Of a stretch of DNA of 45,777 bases, positions 7,705 through 16,276 are shown piece after piece. The notes beneath the pieces were generated by a model. The model did not search any database. It saw nothing but the letters and a program-made list of their open reading frames with translations, and was not told the DNA's origin. The number at the start of each line of letters is the position of its first letter. Position 1 is the stretch's first letter. Source of the stretch: a virus. A program made the translations under genes and the position numbers. The stretch spans positions 1-45,777 of IMG/VR virus record IMGVR_UViG_3300011432_000012, one strand, 5' to 3'.

Positions 7705-10685
7705 TTGAGGCGCCGGATCCGTAGGTATGATCCGCGGAGGGGGCTCATCACCGCCGTGTTCACGCTGGTTGCCATCTGGAGTTGCACAACGCCGGTCGTC
7801 GAGACGAGCATGACCCCGCGGAAACGGCACAGGTGCGACGCGCCGGACCCCATCAATGTCGAGATCACGACAGCCCCCGAGTTCGCCGGACCCCATTCGC
7901 CGTGATAGAAGCTCGAGAACGAACTGGCGGCGGCACCGGCGAGGAGTGACGTCGAGCCTTCGATGTGACCGCCGCCTTGATTTAAGGCCGGGAACGTGAG
8001 CCCGAACTTGACGACGTTCGCGGGTGCGCTGAACAGCACGTCCGCATCGAGCTCGTAGAGCACCCCCGCACTCACCGAGACCGAAAGGCCGCTGATGTTC
8101 GTGAGCCCTGTCGCCGAAATGCTCTGCACCACGCTGACCATGGCGAGCGCAGCCGCGCTGCTGCCGCCAGGGACGGCGCTCAGCCGGTTCGAGATGGCGT
8201 TGATGACCGCCTGCAGTCCGACCGCCGTGCCCCCGCCCGAGACGGTGGAGACGAGACTCACGATCGACGCCAAGTGGCTGACGGTCGACTGCACAGACGT
8301 CACGTTGGCGGAGATCACGTCGCCGGCGGATTGGGCATTGCTCACCGTCGCCGCCAAGACGCTGAGGGCGGACGCTGCCTGGGCCGACACGGCGTCGAGC
8401 TCGGCCGAGGTCACGCTCCCGCCACCACCCCCTGCCTGCGAGATCTTGTTCGACAGCATATTGATGACGGCCTGCAGCCCCGTAGCCGAGCCCCCGGCCG
8501 ATTGCGCACTCACGTTCGACACCACCGAGCGCAACGCGCTGACGTTGGACGCCAAGCTCACCAGCATCGCACTCTGCGTCACGGTCACGATGGACGCGAT
8601 GAGCGACAGCGCTGCCGCAGCGGTCGCGCTCACGACCGACACTTCCGTGCTCGTCACACTGCCACCGCCGCCACCCGCCGGCGCCTCGACCGAGATGCGC
8701 TGCGAGATGGCATCGAGAATGCTCTGCAGGCCACGGACGGACGTCCCCGCCGCCGATGTCTTCACGCTCACGGCCGACCGCAGCACGGAGACCGCCGACC
8801 AGATCGACGCCGCGGCGGCCGAGACCGTGTTCGCATGGGCATCGGCGCTCGTCGCGGCAAGGCTCGCGACCGACGCGGCGGCCGACGCGGCTTGAGCGTG
8901 GGCATCCGCAGACGTAGCCGCCAAGCTCGCCACCGAGGCAGCTGCCGAGGCCGCTTGGGCGTGCGCGTCAGCCGAGGTCGCCGCAGCGCTGGCGATCGAG
9001 ATGTTCGTCGACAGCACGCTCATCTTGTTCGAGAGCGCGTTGACCACGCTCTGCAGACCAGCGGCGACGCCCGCGCCCGAGACCGCCGAGACCAGGCTGA
9101 CAATCGAGGCCAGGTGGCTGACCGTGGATTGCAGCGAGACGATGTTCACGGACAAGGCCGCGTCCGCCACCGACCGAACTGACGCTTCCTGGTTGATAGC
9201 TGAGGCCGCCTGGGCGGAGGCCGCCGAGAGCTCGGTGCTGGTGACCGAACCGCCACCGCCACCGGCCGCGCTGATCTTGTTCGAGAGGGCATTGATGACG
9301 GCCTGAAGGCCGGTCGCCGAGCCGCCACCCGCCGACGTGGCCGAGACATTCGACACGACGGACCGCAGCGCCGAGACGTCCGACTGCAGCGACGTAAGAG
9401 TGGCCGAGACCGCGTTCCCGATCGAGAGACTGTCGCTGACGATGTTCGACAGCGCGTCGTGCGCTGACCGCAGGTTCGAGATGTCCCCGGACAGCACGGA
9501 CGTGATGCGCGCCGAGAGCGTGGCGGCCGCCGCCGACAGCTCGGTGCTCGTGACGCTGCCGGATCCACCACCGCCCGCGGCAGAGATCTTGTTGCTGAGC
9601 GCATCCACGACGGCCTGAAGACCCGTCGCCGAACCACCACCCGCGGAGGTCGCGGAGACGTTCGAGACCGCCGACCGCATGTTGCTGACCGTGGACTGGA
9701 GCGACAGCACATTGACGGACAGCAGCGCGTCGGCCGAGCGCAGGTTCGATATGTCGTTCGAGAGGACCGACGTCACCCGCAGTGACAGTGTGGCCGCGGC
9801 TGCAGACAGCTCCGTGCTCGTCACACTCCCCGAGCCCCCGCCGCCGGCCGCCGAGATCTTGTTCGACAGGGCGTCGATCGCCGCCTGGAGCCCGGTGGCT
9901 GACCCACCTCCGGCACTCGTGGCGCTGACGTTACTGACCGCCGAGCGCAGGTTGCTCACCGTCGATTGCAACGACACCACGTCGAGCGAGAGTACAGCGC
10001 CGGCTGAGCGCAAGTTCGATATGTCGTTGCTGAGGACGGACGTAATCCGGTTGTCCAACGACACGGCCTGCGCGGAGACCGAGACCACCTTGGCGCTGAG
10101 CGTCGAGACGTTGGTCGAGAGCGCCGAGACCGCCAGCGACAAGGCAGCCAGGGCGACACTCACAGCGTTCGCATGAGCATCGGCCGAGGTTGCGGCCAGG
10201 CTCGCCACGGAGGCGTGGACGTCAGCCGCCCCAGCGGCCACACTCACCACCGACACCGCTTGCGCCAGCGAGGTATCTGCGGCGGCGCGCACCGATTGCG
10301 CGTTCGAGATCGTCGTGCTGATCGCACTGACGGCGAGCGACAAGGCAGCACCAGCCGAGATCGCGTTCGAGAGGTCGTTCTCAATGTCGGTGAGGGTCTT
10401 CGCCGTGATGGTCGCCGCGATCTGATCGCCGACGAGAATAGCGCGGGCGCCCGAGCCTTCCTGGGTGCGCACGATCGTGAGCGTGTCGCCCGCAATCCCT
10501 GTAACGCGAACGATCTCGGCGTTCGTCGGGACGGGGAGGACGCCAGCCGCCCAAACAGTGGCGTTAAACGGAGTGGCGGGGAACCGCGAGCCTTCGCCAG
10601 CAGCCACACCAAGGGAGGTCCCGCTCGCCGCCGGCGTCGGGGCGGTCGCGACCAGGGAGTAGGCTAGGTTCTTATGCGCATCCAT
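7701..10685 (-). CDS. Repetitive Ser/Ala/Val-rich coiled-coil fibre protein
   Basis: A 994-residue fibre. The N-terminal domain (about 1-100) is globular and probably anchors it to the particle. Residues about 100-860 are low-complexity heptads built from Ser, Ala, Val and Leu with Asn (for example Ser-Val-Val-Ser-Asn-Val-Ser), expected to form a trimeric rod. Within the rod are seven copies of a Gly-Leu-Gln-x4-x-x-Ser-Asn-Lys motif, each after or before a Gly-rich hinge. The last 120 residues form a beta-rich tip domain ending in Arg-Ile-Arg-Arg-Leu-Lys. The gene follows portal and precedes glycan genes, so it may be a head fibre or a displaced tail fibre. Confidence 0.85.
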   Translation of the reverse strand: MDAHKNLAYSLVATAPTPAASGTSLGVAAGEGSRFPATPFNATVWAAGVLPVPTNAEIVRVTGIAGDTLTIVRTQEGSGARAILVGDQIAATITAKTLTDIENDLSNAISAGAALSLAVSAISTTISNAQSVRAAADTSLAQAVSVVSVAAGAADVHASVASLAATSADAHANAVSVALAALSLAVSALSTNVSTLSAKVVSVSAQAVSLDNRITSVLSNDISNLRSAGAVLSLDVVSLQSTVSNLRSAVSNVSATSAGGGSATGLQAAIDALSNKISAAGGGGSGSVTSTELSAAAATLSLRVTSVLSNDISNLRSADALLSVNVLSLQSTVSNMRSAVSNVSATSAGGGSATGLQAVVDALSNKISAAGGGGSGSVTSTELSAAAATLSARITSVLSGDISNLRSAHDALSNIVSDSLSIGNAVSATLTSLQSDVSALRSVVSNVSATSAGGGSATGLQAVINALSNKISAAGGGGGSVTSTELSAASAQAASAINQEASVRSVADAALSVNIVSLQSTVSHLASIVSLVSAVSGAGVAAGLQSVVNALSNKMSVLSTNISIASAAATSADAHAQAASAAASVASLAATSADAHAQAASAAASVASLAATSADAHANTVSAAAASIWSAVSVLRSAVSVKTSAAGTSVRGLQSILDAISQRISVEAPAGGGGGSVTSTEVSVVSATAAAALSLIASIVTVTQSAMLVSLASNVSALRSVVSNVSAQSAGGSATGLQAVINMLSNKISQAGGGGGSVTSAELDAVSAQAASALSVLAATVSNAQSAGDVISANVTSVQSTVSHLASIVSLVSTVSGGGTAVGLQAVINAISNRLSAVPGGSSAAALAMVSVVQSISATGLTNISGLSVSVSAGVLYELDADVLFSAPANVVKFGLTFPALNQGGGHIEGSTSLLAGAAASSFSSFYHGEWGPANSGAVVISTLMGSGASHLCRFRGVMLVSTTGVVQLQMATSVNTAVMSPLRGSYLRIRRLK
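8190..9905 (-). repeat. Seven coding modules in the fibre gene
   Basis: Seven Gly-Leu-Gln modules are encoded near 8208, 8472, 8724, 9052, 9302, 9616 and 9886, spaced 250-330 bp. The protein motif is well conserved but the DNA differs at many third positions, so these are old duplications kept by selection on the protein. Confidence 0.75.
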
Positions 10686-10693
10686 CGGACAGC

Positions 10694-12403
10694 CTAACCG
10701 GCTGTCGGTTGCGGCCGACGATCAATCGCAGGCATCGGCGGGCGGTTGCCGTTCTCGGGGTTGCTGGGATCGGCATCCAGCGGCTGCTCTTCCACGAGCG
10801 CGGGGATCCCCATGCCGTGGCGCACGAACGTCTCGAGGTTCGGGTCGGGCGTCAGCACGCCCGCCATCGTGGCCTGCGCGATGCGGTCGAGCAGGGTCGC
10901 GACGGGCTGCTTCGGCGGATCCTCGGCCTCGGCCTCCAGCCGCTCCTTCTCCACCTCCCAGTCGATCCCCTCGTCGCGCGCCATGCCTTCGAGCGACAGC
11001 ACACCGGCGTCGCGCCGCACCTTATTGGCGGCTGCGTGCTCGGCCTCATCGCGCGCGAGCAGCGGCGGCCACTCGACTTTGATCTCGATCGTCTGGGCTT
11101 CTTCTTCGGTGAGCCCTTCGACCTGCTGCGCGCGCGCGGCAGCGATCAGCGCCCAGCGGTGCAGCTGCTCAAAGACCGGCGTGAAGAAGTCCTGCCAGCT
11201 CTCGAACTCGCGGACGCCCGGCGACTCGGCCACCATCGTCGAGCTGTAGTTCGCATTCGAGGCGTCGCCGGTGAACATGTACTCGGGCAGGCCGCTCGCC
11301 GCGGCGAGCGTCAGGAGGATCGAGCGACCGTCTTCCTTGGCGTCCTGGGCGTTGATGTTGGGGTTCTTGAATTCGTACTTCACCCCGGGCGAGGCGTGGA
11401 CCGTCGTCCCGGGCTTCAGCATCTTCTGCGCGCGCGCAGCGCCCGGCGTGTCCTCGCGCTCCTTCTGCTGCGCGTCACGGATGCCGGCGATCTGGCCCGG
11501 ACTGCCGGTGACTTCCTTCACCAGCACGACGGCGGTGCGCATCAGGTTCAGCGTGATGCGGTAGTTCAGCCAATCCTCGAACTGGCGGATCCGCTTGAGC
11601 AGCGGCTCGAGCTGGGAGCGGCCGCGCTTCACGTCCGAATCGACGCGGCCCTTCACGTGCAACAGCTCGCTCGCCGGGATGACCTCCTTCACCGTCTTGC
11701 CATCGGGGCACCAGCAATAGCCGAGCACCGTCTGGACGTCTTCCTTCGCCGTGACGATGCCATGCGTCACGGTGGTATTGGGGTCAGCGATCTGCTCGGC
11801 CGGCACGAGACGCAGGAAGATCATTCCCTCGGGCGGGTCTTCGTTCCCCTCGCGGAGCTGCTCGAGCGACGTCCCGGCGCGCAGGAGCAGCTGCGCCACG
11901 AGCGGGGCGACGTCGAGCTCGGGCGGCTCGTCGAAGCGCCGGATGAACGCCTCGCCGTCGCGCCAGGTACGCTCGGGGATCTCGTCCTCGAGCTTCTCCC
12001 AGTTGTTCCACTTCTGGAATTGCGCGAGCCAGGTGTCGCAGGCCTTCGCCACCTCGGGGCTCTCGTGCTCGACGCTGATCGTCGCGCCCTTGCCGATGAC
12101 GAAACGCCGCAGGCTCCCGAGGTAGCCGGCGGCGTGGGTGTTCTCGAGCGCGGCGCGCTGGGCCGCTTCGCGCAGGCTGGTCTGCGTGGTCTGATCGAGC
12201 TCGCGCTTGCCCTGCGTGTCGATCGGGACGAAGCCGTCGTTCTCCGGCTCGACGCGCTTGACGACTTCGGCGAGCACGGCGTTCGCGGCTTCGTAGCTCA
12301 GGCGGTCGTGGCGGGCGCGCTCCTCGGCGAGGAGGCGCTGCTCGAAGGGCGCCGCGACAACGGCGCGCAACATCGAGAGCATGCCCGGCCGGCGATCGGC
12401 CAT
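10694..12403 (-). CDS. Portal protein, lambda gpB-like
   Basis: This 569-residue protein forms the dodecameric DNA gate at the head vertex. Typical lambda-type portal features are visible: an early Gly-Lys-Gly-Ala strand, a Trp-Arg-Asp-Gly-Glu-Ala-Phe segment (about 150), His-Val-Lys-Gly-Arg before the stem, and Gly-Leu-Pro-Glu-Tyr-Met-Phe followed by Ala-Asn-Tyr-Ser-Ser. ATG at 12403 overlaps the stop of the small upstream gene (TGATG). The C-terminus is Pro-rich and probably disordered. The family places it with the large terminase just upstream. Confidence 0.9.
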   Translation of the reverse strand: MADRRPGMLSMLRAVVAAPFEQRLLAEERARHDRLSYEAANAVLAEVVKRVEPENDGFVPIDTQGKRELDQTTQTSLREAAQRAALENTHAAGYLGSLRRFVIGKGATISVEHESPEVAKACDTWLAQFQKWNNWEKLEDEIPERTWRDGEAFIRRFDEPPELDVAPLVAQLLLRAGTSLEQLREGNEDPPEGMIFLRLVPAEQIADPNTTVTHGIVTAKEDVQTVLGYCWCPDGKTVKEVIPASELLHVKGRVDSDVKRGRSQLEPLLKRIRQFEDWLNYRITLNLMRTAVVLVKEVTGSPGQIAGIRDAQQKEREDTPGAARAQKMLKPGTTVHASPGVKYEFKNPNINAQDAKEDGRSILLTLAAASGLPEYMFTGDASNANYSSTMVAESPGVREFESWQDFFTPVFEQLHRWALIAAARAQQVEGLTEEEAQTIEIKVEWPPLLARDEAEHAAANKVRRDAGVLSLEGMARDEGIDWEVEKERLEAEAEDPPKQPVATLLDRIAQATMAGVLTPDPNLETFVRHGMGIPALVEEQPLDADPSNPENGNRPPMPAIDRRPQPTAG

Positions 12404-12615
12404 CAGGTCTTGATCAGCCCGTCTTGGCTGACGACGAGCAGGTCGGTGCCGTTGGCTTTCTTGGTTTCCTTGGCCGTCGCGCGCTTCTGGATCACGCGCA
12501 GCGCCTCCATCAGCGCGCCGGCGCACCAGAACGGATGATCGATCGGGCCCTGGATCTGCACCGATCCGGACTGCGGGTCGAAGGTGATCACGATCTGTAT
12601 CGCCTGACCGTTCAT
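12403..12615 (-). CDS. Small protein between terminase and portal (70 aa)
   Basis: A 70-residue protein fills the place of the lambda gpW-type head-completion gene, between large terminase and portal, but I see no clear gpW motif. It has an N-terminal beta stretch (Ile-Gln-Ile-Val-Ile-Thr-Phe-Asp), a predicted helix, and a basic middle. ATG at 12615 is chosen because GGGGGAGCGG lies just before it; an earlier ATG at 12633 has no such site. A hairpin with four Ts lies directly upstream. Confidence 0.65.
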   Translation of the reverse strand: MNGQAIQIVITFDPQSGSVQIQGPIDHPFWCAGALMEALRVIQKRATAKETKKANGTDLLVVSQDGLIKT

Positions 12616-12631
12616 CCGCTCCCCCGCATGC

Positions 12632-12690
12632 AAAAGGTGAGGGCCCCGAAGCGCGGGACACTCGTCCCATTCACCTCGGAGCCCTCACCC
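12632..12690 (-). terminator. Intrinsic terminator after large terminase
   Basis: On the minus strand a GGTGAGGGCTCCGA arm pairs with its near-complement 14 bases long at 12636-12649, with an inner GGGAC/GTCCC hairpin, followed by TTTT at 12632-12635. It lies after the terminase stop and just before the 70-residue gene's Shine-Dalgarno, so it could also act as a leader control point. Confidence 0.65.
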
Positions 12691-12744
12691 GTCGAACACG
12701 GATCGCGGCCCCCGTCGGTTCCCAAGATAGCCCATCCGCCGCCG

Positions 12745-14211
12745 TTATTCCACGAAGCCCTCGAAGATCTGGTCCTCGTCGCCCGGCGTCTGCATCCCCT
12801 CCCACCCGAGCGCCGCCTTGTTGAACGCGCCGGCGGCCGCGTCCATCTGATCGAGGTTCGCGGCGCCAGGCCCGGCGGCCTCCATCTCGCGGAGAAACTC
12901 CTCGTTCCAGTCGTTCGGCGCGGCGCTGCGGCGCAGCCGCACGTTCTTCGCCTTGGCGGCCGCCGCGAGCGGGTTGGCGCGCACGAACTTGTCGCCCGTC
13001 GGCCGGTCGCCGTAGATCGTATGCCCCGCGAGGTTCTTGATCGTGTTCTCGGTCGACTCCTTCCCGCTTGCCCCGGGCTCGGTCTCGACGAACGTCGTCA
13101 CGGCGCCCACCCCGAAGAGATGGGCATCCGCGTCGGCGGTCTGCTTGATCACGTTCTCGCGCCGGGCCGCGCCCCACTGCCCGCGCACGACATCCTCGAT
13201 CGTGGCGACGCCCGCCCAGTAGGCGAGCCGCACGCCGGCGGTGAACTTGCCCCCGTCCTGCGTGCCCGCCTTGTCCCAGTAGCGCACGCGGATCGCTTCG
13301 CGCGGGGAGGCGTCGACGATCTCGAAGTCCCCGCGGTCGAACTGCCCGCCGCCGCGCGCGGTCGGCCGCTGCTGGAACTGCCCAGCCGTCCCGTAGGGCC
13401 CGAGGCTGCGCTTCTTCGAGTCGATCCACTTGCGATCGAACCGCGCCGGCCACAGCAGCTCGCCCTCCGTCGTGCGCGGATCCTGCCGGCCGAGCACCGT
13501 GACGCACGTCTTGCCTTCCCACTCGGCCGGCAAACAGAGGTGCTCGTAGCCGCCTTCGGCGAGCAGGAAGCCGGTGAGGTCGCGCTCGTGGAGCCGCTGC
13601 ATCACGACCACTTTGCGCGCGAGGCGGGTGCTCATCACCTCGCTCCACCAGGTAATCACGTTCTCGCGCTCGGTCTCCGACTCCGCCTCGTCGATCGAGT
13701 GCGGGTCGTCGGCGACCCCGATGTCGGCGCCCTCGCCCGTGCCTGAGCCCACGCCCATCGCCAAGCGGAAGCCGGTCTCCGAGTTGTCGTAGCGCTTCTT
13801 CTCGTTCTGGTCGCTCGTCAGCTGCACGCGATCGCCGAAGCGCTGCTGATACCAGGGATCCTGAATGACGCGCCGGGCTTTCAGGCAGTCGCGCGTGGCG
13901 AGCTGCTCCTTGTAGCTGCCGTAGATCCAGCGCACGGCGGGATCGAACGTCCAGACCCAGGTGGGCCACAGCACGCCGACGCTCAGCGACTTCATGTGCC
14001 GCGGCGGGATGTTGATGATGAGCGCCTCGATCAGGCCGCGGGTCACCGCCTCGAGGTGCTCGGCGATCGCATCGATGTGCCAGCCGGGGACGAACGGGCG
14101 CTTGGGCTCGACGAGATGCCAGGCGCGCTCGATGTAGGTGCGGAGACTGCGGCGGCAGCGCTCGGCTTCGACGGCGACGAGCGTCGGCAGCCGGGCGGTC
14201 GTAGTGGTCAC
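12745..14211 (-). CDS. terL: Terminase large subunit
   Basis: This 488-residue ATPase/nuclease pumps and cuts DNA into the prohead. The ATPase motor has an Ile-Pro-Pro-Arg-His-Met-Lys-Ser variant Walker A at about residue 68 and a Val-Ala-Asp-Asp-Pro Walker B region around 170, followed by the coupling segment with Thr-Trp-Trp. The nuclease domain begins near Arg-Tyr-Trp-Asp-Lys-Ala-Gly, whose Asp is a metal ligand. GTG at 14211 overlaps the stop of the preceding 63-residue gene (GTGA), which fixes the start. The order small terminase, two small genes, large terminase, portal is normal. Confidence 0.92.
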   Translation of the reverse strand: MTTTTARLPTLVAVEAERCRRSLRTYIERAWHLVEPKRPFVPGWHIDAIAEHLEAVTRGLIEALIINIPPRHMKSLSVGVLWPTWVWTFDPAVRWIYGSYKEQLATRDCLKARRVIQDPWYQQRFGDRVQLTSDQNEKKRYDNSETGFRLAMGVGSGTGEGADIGVADDPHSIDEAESETERENVITWWSEVMSTRLARKVVVMQRLHERDLTGFLLAEGGYEHLCLPAEWEGKTCVTVLGRQDPRTTEGELLWPARFDRKWIDSKKRSLGPYGTAGQFQQRPTARGGGQFDRGDFEIVDASPREAIRVRYWDKAGTQDGGKFTAGVRLAYWAGVATIEDVVRGQWGAARRENVIKQTADADAHLFGVGAVTTFVETEPGASGKESTENTIKNLAGHTIYGDRPTGDKFVRANPLAAAAKAKNVRLRRSAAPNDWNEEFLREMEAAGPGAANLDQMDAAAGAFNKAALGWEGMQTPGDEDQIFEGFVE

Positions 14212-14399
14212 TCCAGCGAACCGCCGAACTCTGCCATCAACGCATCGCGCTTTTCCCCCGCCTGCTCCTCCGTATCGAACGGCCCGCACTCACCACCCTC
14301 GGGCGAAATCACATACCAGCCATCGCTGCCGTCCGCAAGATACCAGACGTTCGCATATCCTGGCGCGTTGGGCCACGGGCCGAAGCCTTGGGTGCTCAC
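14208..14399 (-). CDS. Small hypothetical protein (63 aa)
   Basis: The protein is rich in aromatics and Gly (Gly-Phe-Gly-Pro-Trp near the start, Gly-Trp-Tyr-Val-Ile), with a helical C-terminus containing Glu-Glu-Gln-Ala-Gly-Glu-Lys. GTG at 14399 overlaps the upstream stop (GTGA) and its own stop overlaps the large terminase start. The family is unknown. Confidence 0.6.
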   Translation of the reverse strand: MSTQGFGPWPNAPGYANVWYLADGSDGWYVISPEGGECGPFDTEEQAGEKRDALMAEFGGSLE

Positions 14400-14632
14400 T
14401 CGTACCCCAGCAGATCGCCGACGAGGACGGGCACCAGGTGCTTGCACTTCTTCTCGCGGCAGGGCACGTCGAACAGCGGCAGCGTCAGCAGCTCGGGCGG
14501 CAGCGGGCCGATGTGCTCGCGCAGCCGGCGCGCGGTCTCGGTGAACGCGCGGATCTGCGCGGTCGGCCGGCGCGGACACGTGCAGCGGGCGAGCGGGGCG
14601 AACTTCGCGGGCGGCGTGGTCGTGTCGTTCAC
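14396..14632 (-). CDS. Small cysteine-containing protein (78 aa)
   Basis: It contains Cys-Thr-Cys at about residue 17 and Cys-Arg-Glu-Lys-Lys-Cys near residue 58, which together could bind one zinc. GTG at 14632 overlaps the small-terminase stop as GTGA. Function unknown; sits in the packaging operon. Confidence 0.6.
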   Translation of the reverse strand: MNDTTTPPAKFAPLARCTCPRRPTAQIRAFTETARRLREHIGPLPPELLTLPLFDVPCREKKCKHLVPVLVGDLLGYE

Positions 14633-15078
14633 GACACGAGCTGCAGCCGCCGCTGCTCGGCATCGTGAATCTCTTGGAGCTTCGCGAGCGCAGCGTCCGA
14701 ATAGCCGCGCAGCTCGACGGGGATCGGGCCCCCGCTCGGGCCCGAGTGCTGCAGCTCCTGCACGGGCCGGCCGTAGACGCGATCGGACAGCCACATCACC
14801 GCCTTCCAGAACTGCTCGTGCGTCACGTCGGCCGCGCCGCTGAGGAAGTAGCGGATCTGCGTCAGCACCTCGTCGCTGTTCAGCATCGCGTTGAGCTCTT
14901 GGCGAAAGGTCTCGGGCGGGCGTCCGGCGTTGGGCGCGCCCTTCGCGGGCCCGCGACCGCGGCGAGGATCCACCCCGCGCAGGAATGGTTTGCCCGGCGG
15001 CGCTGACTTTGGTGCAGACTTTCTCGCACCTGGGCGGCGCTGGCGGTGGCCCTTCGCGGGCTGCTTGCGCTTGCTCAC
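14629..15078 (-). CDS. Putative terminase small subunit
   Basis: A 149-residue protein. A basic, disordered N-terminus (about 1-45, Lys/Arg/Pro/Gly) is followed by a helical core with Asn-Ala-Met-Leu-Asn-Ser-Asp-Glu and then Trp-Leu-Ser-Asp-Arg-Val-Tyr-Gly-Arg-Pro-Val-Gln, a motif I associate with phage small-terminase-like or DUF5681-type proteins encoded just before large terminase. The position fits a DNA-recognition subunit. GTG at 15078 overlaps the previous stop. The assignment rests on the motif and context, not a full fold match. Confidence 0.6.
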   Translation of the reverse strand: MSKRKQPAKGHRQRRPGARKSAPKSAPPGKPFLRGVDPRRGRGPAKGAPNAGRPPETFRQELNAMLNSDEVLTQIRYFLSGAADVTHEQFWKAVMWLSDRVYGRPVQELQHSGPSGGPIPVELRGYSDAALAKLQEIHDAEQRRLQLVS

Positions 15079-15257
15079 CGCGCCTCGGGCTCCGTCGTGG
15101 AGGTGACACGCGCCCACTTTCGGCAAAGCTTGAGATGGCCCTTCGTGGCGCTCGCCGCGTCGTTGTAGCCCGCGAAGTCCAACTCTCTCCCGCTGATTTC
15201 CGGTAGTCCGCACGCGCCGCACTCTAGATCTCCCTCCCCTGCTCCACGGACGCTCAT
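15075..15257 (-). CDS. Zinc-knuckle microprotein (60 aa)
   Basis: It contains Cys-Gly-Ala-Cys near residue 13 and a Gly-His-Leu-Lys-Leu-Cys about 25 residues later, a plausible single zinc site. ATG at 15257 overlaps the upstream stop as ATGA. It resembles in style other one-zinc microproteins in this genome (23075-23272, 25511-25708). Confidence 0.6.
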   Translation of the reverse strand: MSVRGAGEGDLECGACGLPEISGRELDFAGYNDAASATKGHLKLCRKWARVTSTTEPEAR

Positions 15258-15493
15258 GGCTGCTCGCGATTCCGGCCACCGAAGGTCCGCATCCACCAGT
15301 GCGCGACGCAGCTGTGGCCGATCGCCTCCATCTCAATCGACTTCTTGAACAGCCGCGCGGGGCGGCGCTTGTGGGCCTTCAGCAGGTGCTGCCCGTAGGG
15401 AATGGCAACGAGGTCGCCAGACTCGAACGGCGTCACGTCCGTCTCCGCCACCAGCCGCTTCAGCTCTCGCAATGAAATGTAAATCTCAGGCAT
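15254..15493 (-). CDS. Hypothetical protein (79 aa)
   Basis: Unrecognised soluble protein with a basic central region (Lys-Ala-His-Lys-Arg-Arg). A strong AGGGGGA Shine-Dalgarno lies 4 bases before the ATG at 15493. The gene overlaps the end of the upstream nuclease gene by 34 bases, longer than elsewhere in this operon. Confidence 0.6.
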   Translation of the reverse strand: MPEIYISLRELKRLVAETDVTPFESGDLVAIPYGQHLLKAHKRRPARLFKKSIEMEAIGHSCVAHWWMRTFGGRNREQP

Positions 15494-16119
15494 TTGTCCC
15501 CCTTAAGGTTTCCTTTTGACTCCGGCTCCCCTGCTCCACGGATACGCAACGCCGCTTCCAAGTCGTCGGCGCACGCTTCGAGCTGGCGCGCCTTCGTATC
15601 CAGACGCGGGGCACTCGCCTCATGCGGGTTGATGTCATTGCGGATAGATGCCGCCAGTCGCCGCCACTGACCGATCTTCGCGCGCACGATCCACGCTTCC
15701 TTGCTGGCGTCCGGTGCCTCTGCTGGCGCGAGGGGCGCAGCCCCGACCGCGACCTCGAATACCTGGTGCGGCATCAGTCGCGGCGGCACTTCTGGTGCTG
15801 GAGCCGCCCCCGACGGCCCGTGCAGATCGATCCAGTCGCGCAGCGAGACGACGACGAGCGCGTCGAGGTCGGCACCCCGTGGCTGCTGCAGGATCACGAC
15901 GCCGATCTTCGCCGGCGCGCGCGTCGCCGCCTTCTCGCACACCAGCGCGAGCCACTCGGCCACGTAGCGGGGGAATTGGCGCGCGCGCTTCTTGAACTGG
16001 AAGCAGAACATCGGCGTCTCGGCATCGGCGCCGTTGCGCTCGCCGGTGACGGGGATCCGGCGCGTGCCGAGGAGCACGGCGACACGGCGCTCGAACGCCT
16101 TCCACGTTTTATCCGCCAT
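15460..16119 (-). CDS. Putative Holliday-junction-resolvase-like nuclease
   Basis: Residues about 1-60 carry a PD-(D/E)XK pattern: an N-terminal helix (Trp-Lys-Ala-Phe-Glu-Arg-Arg-Val-Ala), Arg-Arg-Ile-Pro-Val-Thr-Gly, then an Asp about 10 residues later, and Phe-Gln-Phe-Lys-Lys-Arg as the Q-x-K end of the active site. This resembles phage and archaeal Hjr-like resolvases or related restriction-fold nucleases. The rest (about 100-219) is a variable helical tail without a known domain. The ATG at 16119 precedes the conserved N-terminal helix. It might resolve replication or packaging intermediates. Confidence 0.6.
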   Translation of the reverse strand: MADKTWKAFERRVAVLLGTRRIPVTGERNGADAETPMFCFQFKKRARQFPRYVAEWLALVCEKAATRAPAKIGVVILQQPRGADLDALVVVSLRDWIDLHGPSGAAPAPEVPPRLMPHQVFEVAVGAAPLAPAEAPDASKEAWIVRAKIGQWRRLAASIRNDINPHEASAPRLDTKARQLEACADDLEAALRIRGAGEPESKGNLKGDKCLRFTFHCES

Positions 16120-16276
16120 GGCTCGCCCCTGTGCCGGCGTTGGCGTTCGCCGCCTGGTAACGCGCCTCGAATCCCGCCGCAATCTCTTTCGCCGACATCA
16201 GCCGGAGCCGTCCGGTGAACGCCTTCCAGCCGATTTGGTGCTGCCACTGGTGGAGCATCCATTCGAGCGGCACCAT
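16109..16276 (-). CDS. Small hypothetical protein (55 aa)
   Basis: A 55-residue helical protein (Leu-His-Gln-Trp-Gln-His-Gln-Ile-Gly-Trp) starting at an ATG with GAGG six bases before it. A longer frame reaches 16390, but that extension runs towards the attP arm repeats and lacks a better start. Unrecognised. Confidence 0.5.
   Translation of the reverse strand: MVPLEWMLHQWQHQIGWKAFTGRLRLMSAKEIAAGFEARYQAANANAGTGASHGG

Noticed and set aside
8190-9905. Regular repeats that could suggest a CRISPR array
   Set aside because: Repeats are coding, of uneven spacing and diverged at third positions.
10709-12538. A 609-residue plus-strand frame opposite portal
   Set aside because: High GC opens antisense frames; the minus frame carries the clear portal motifs.
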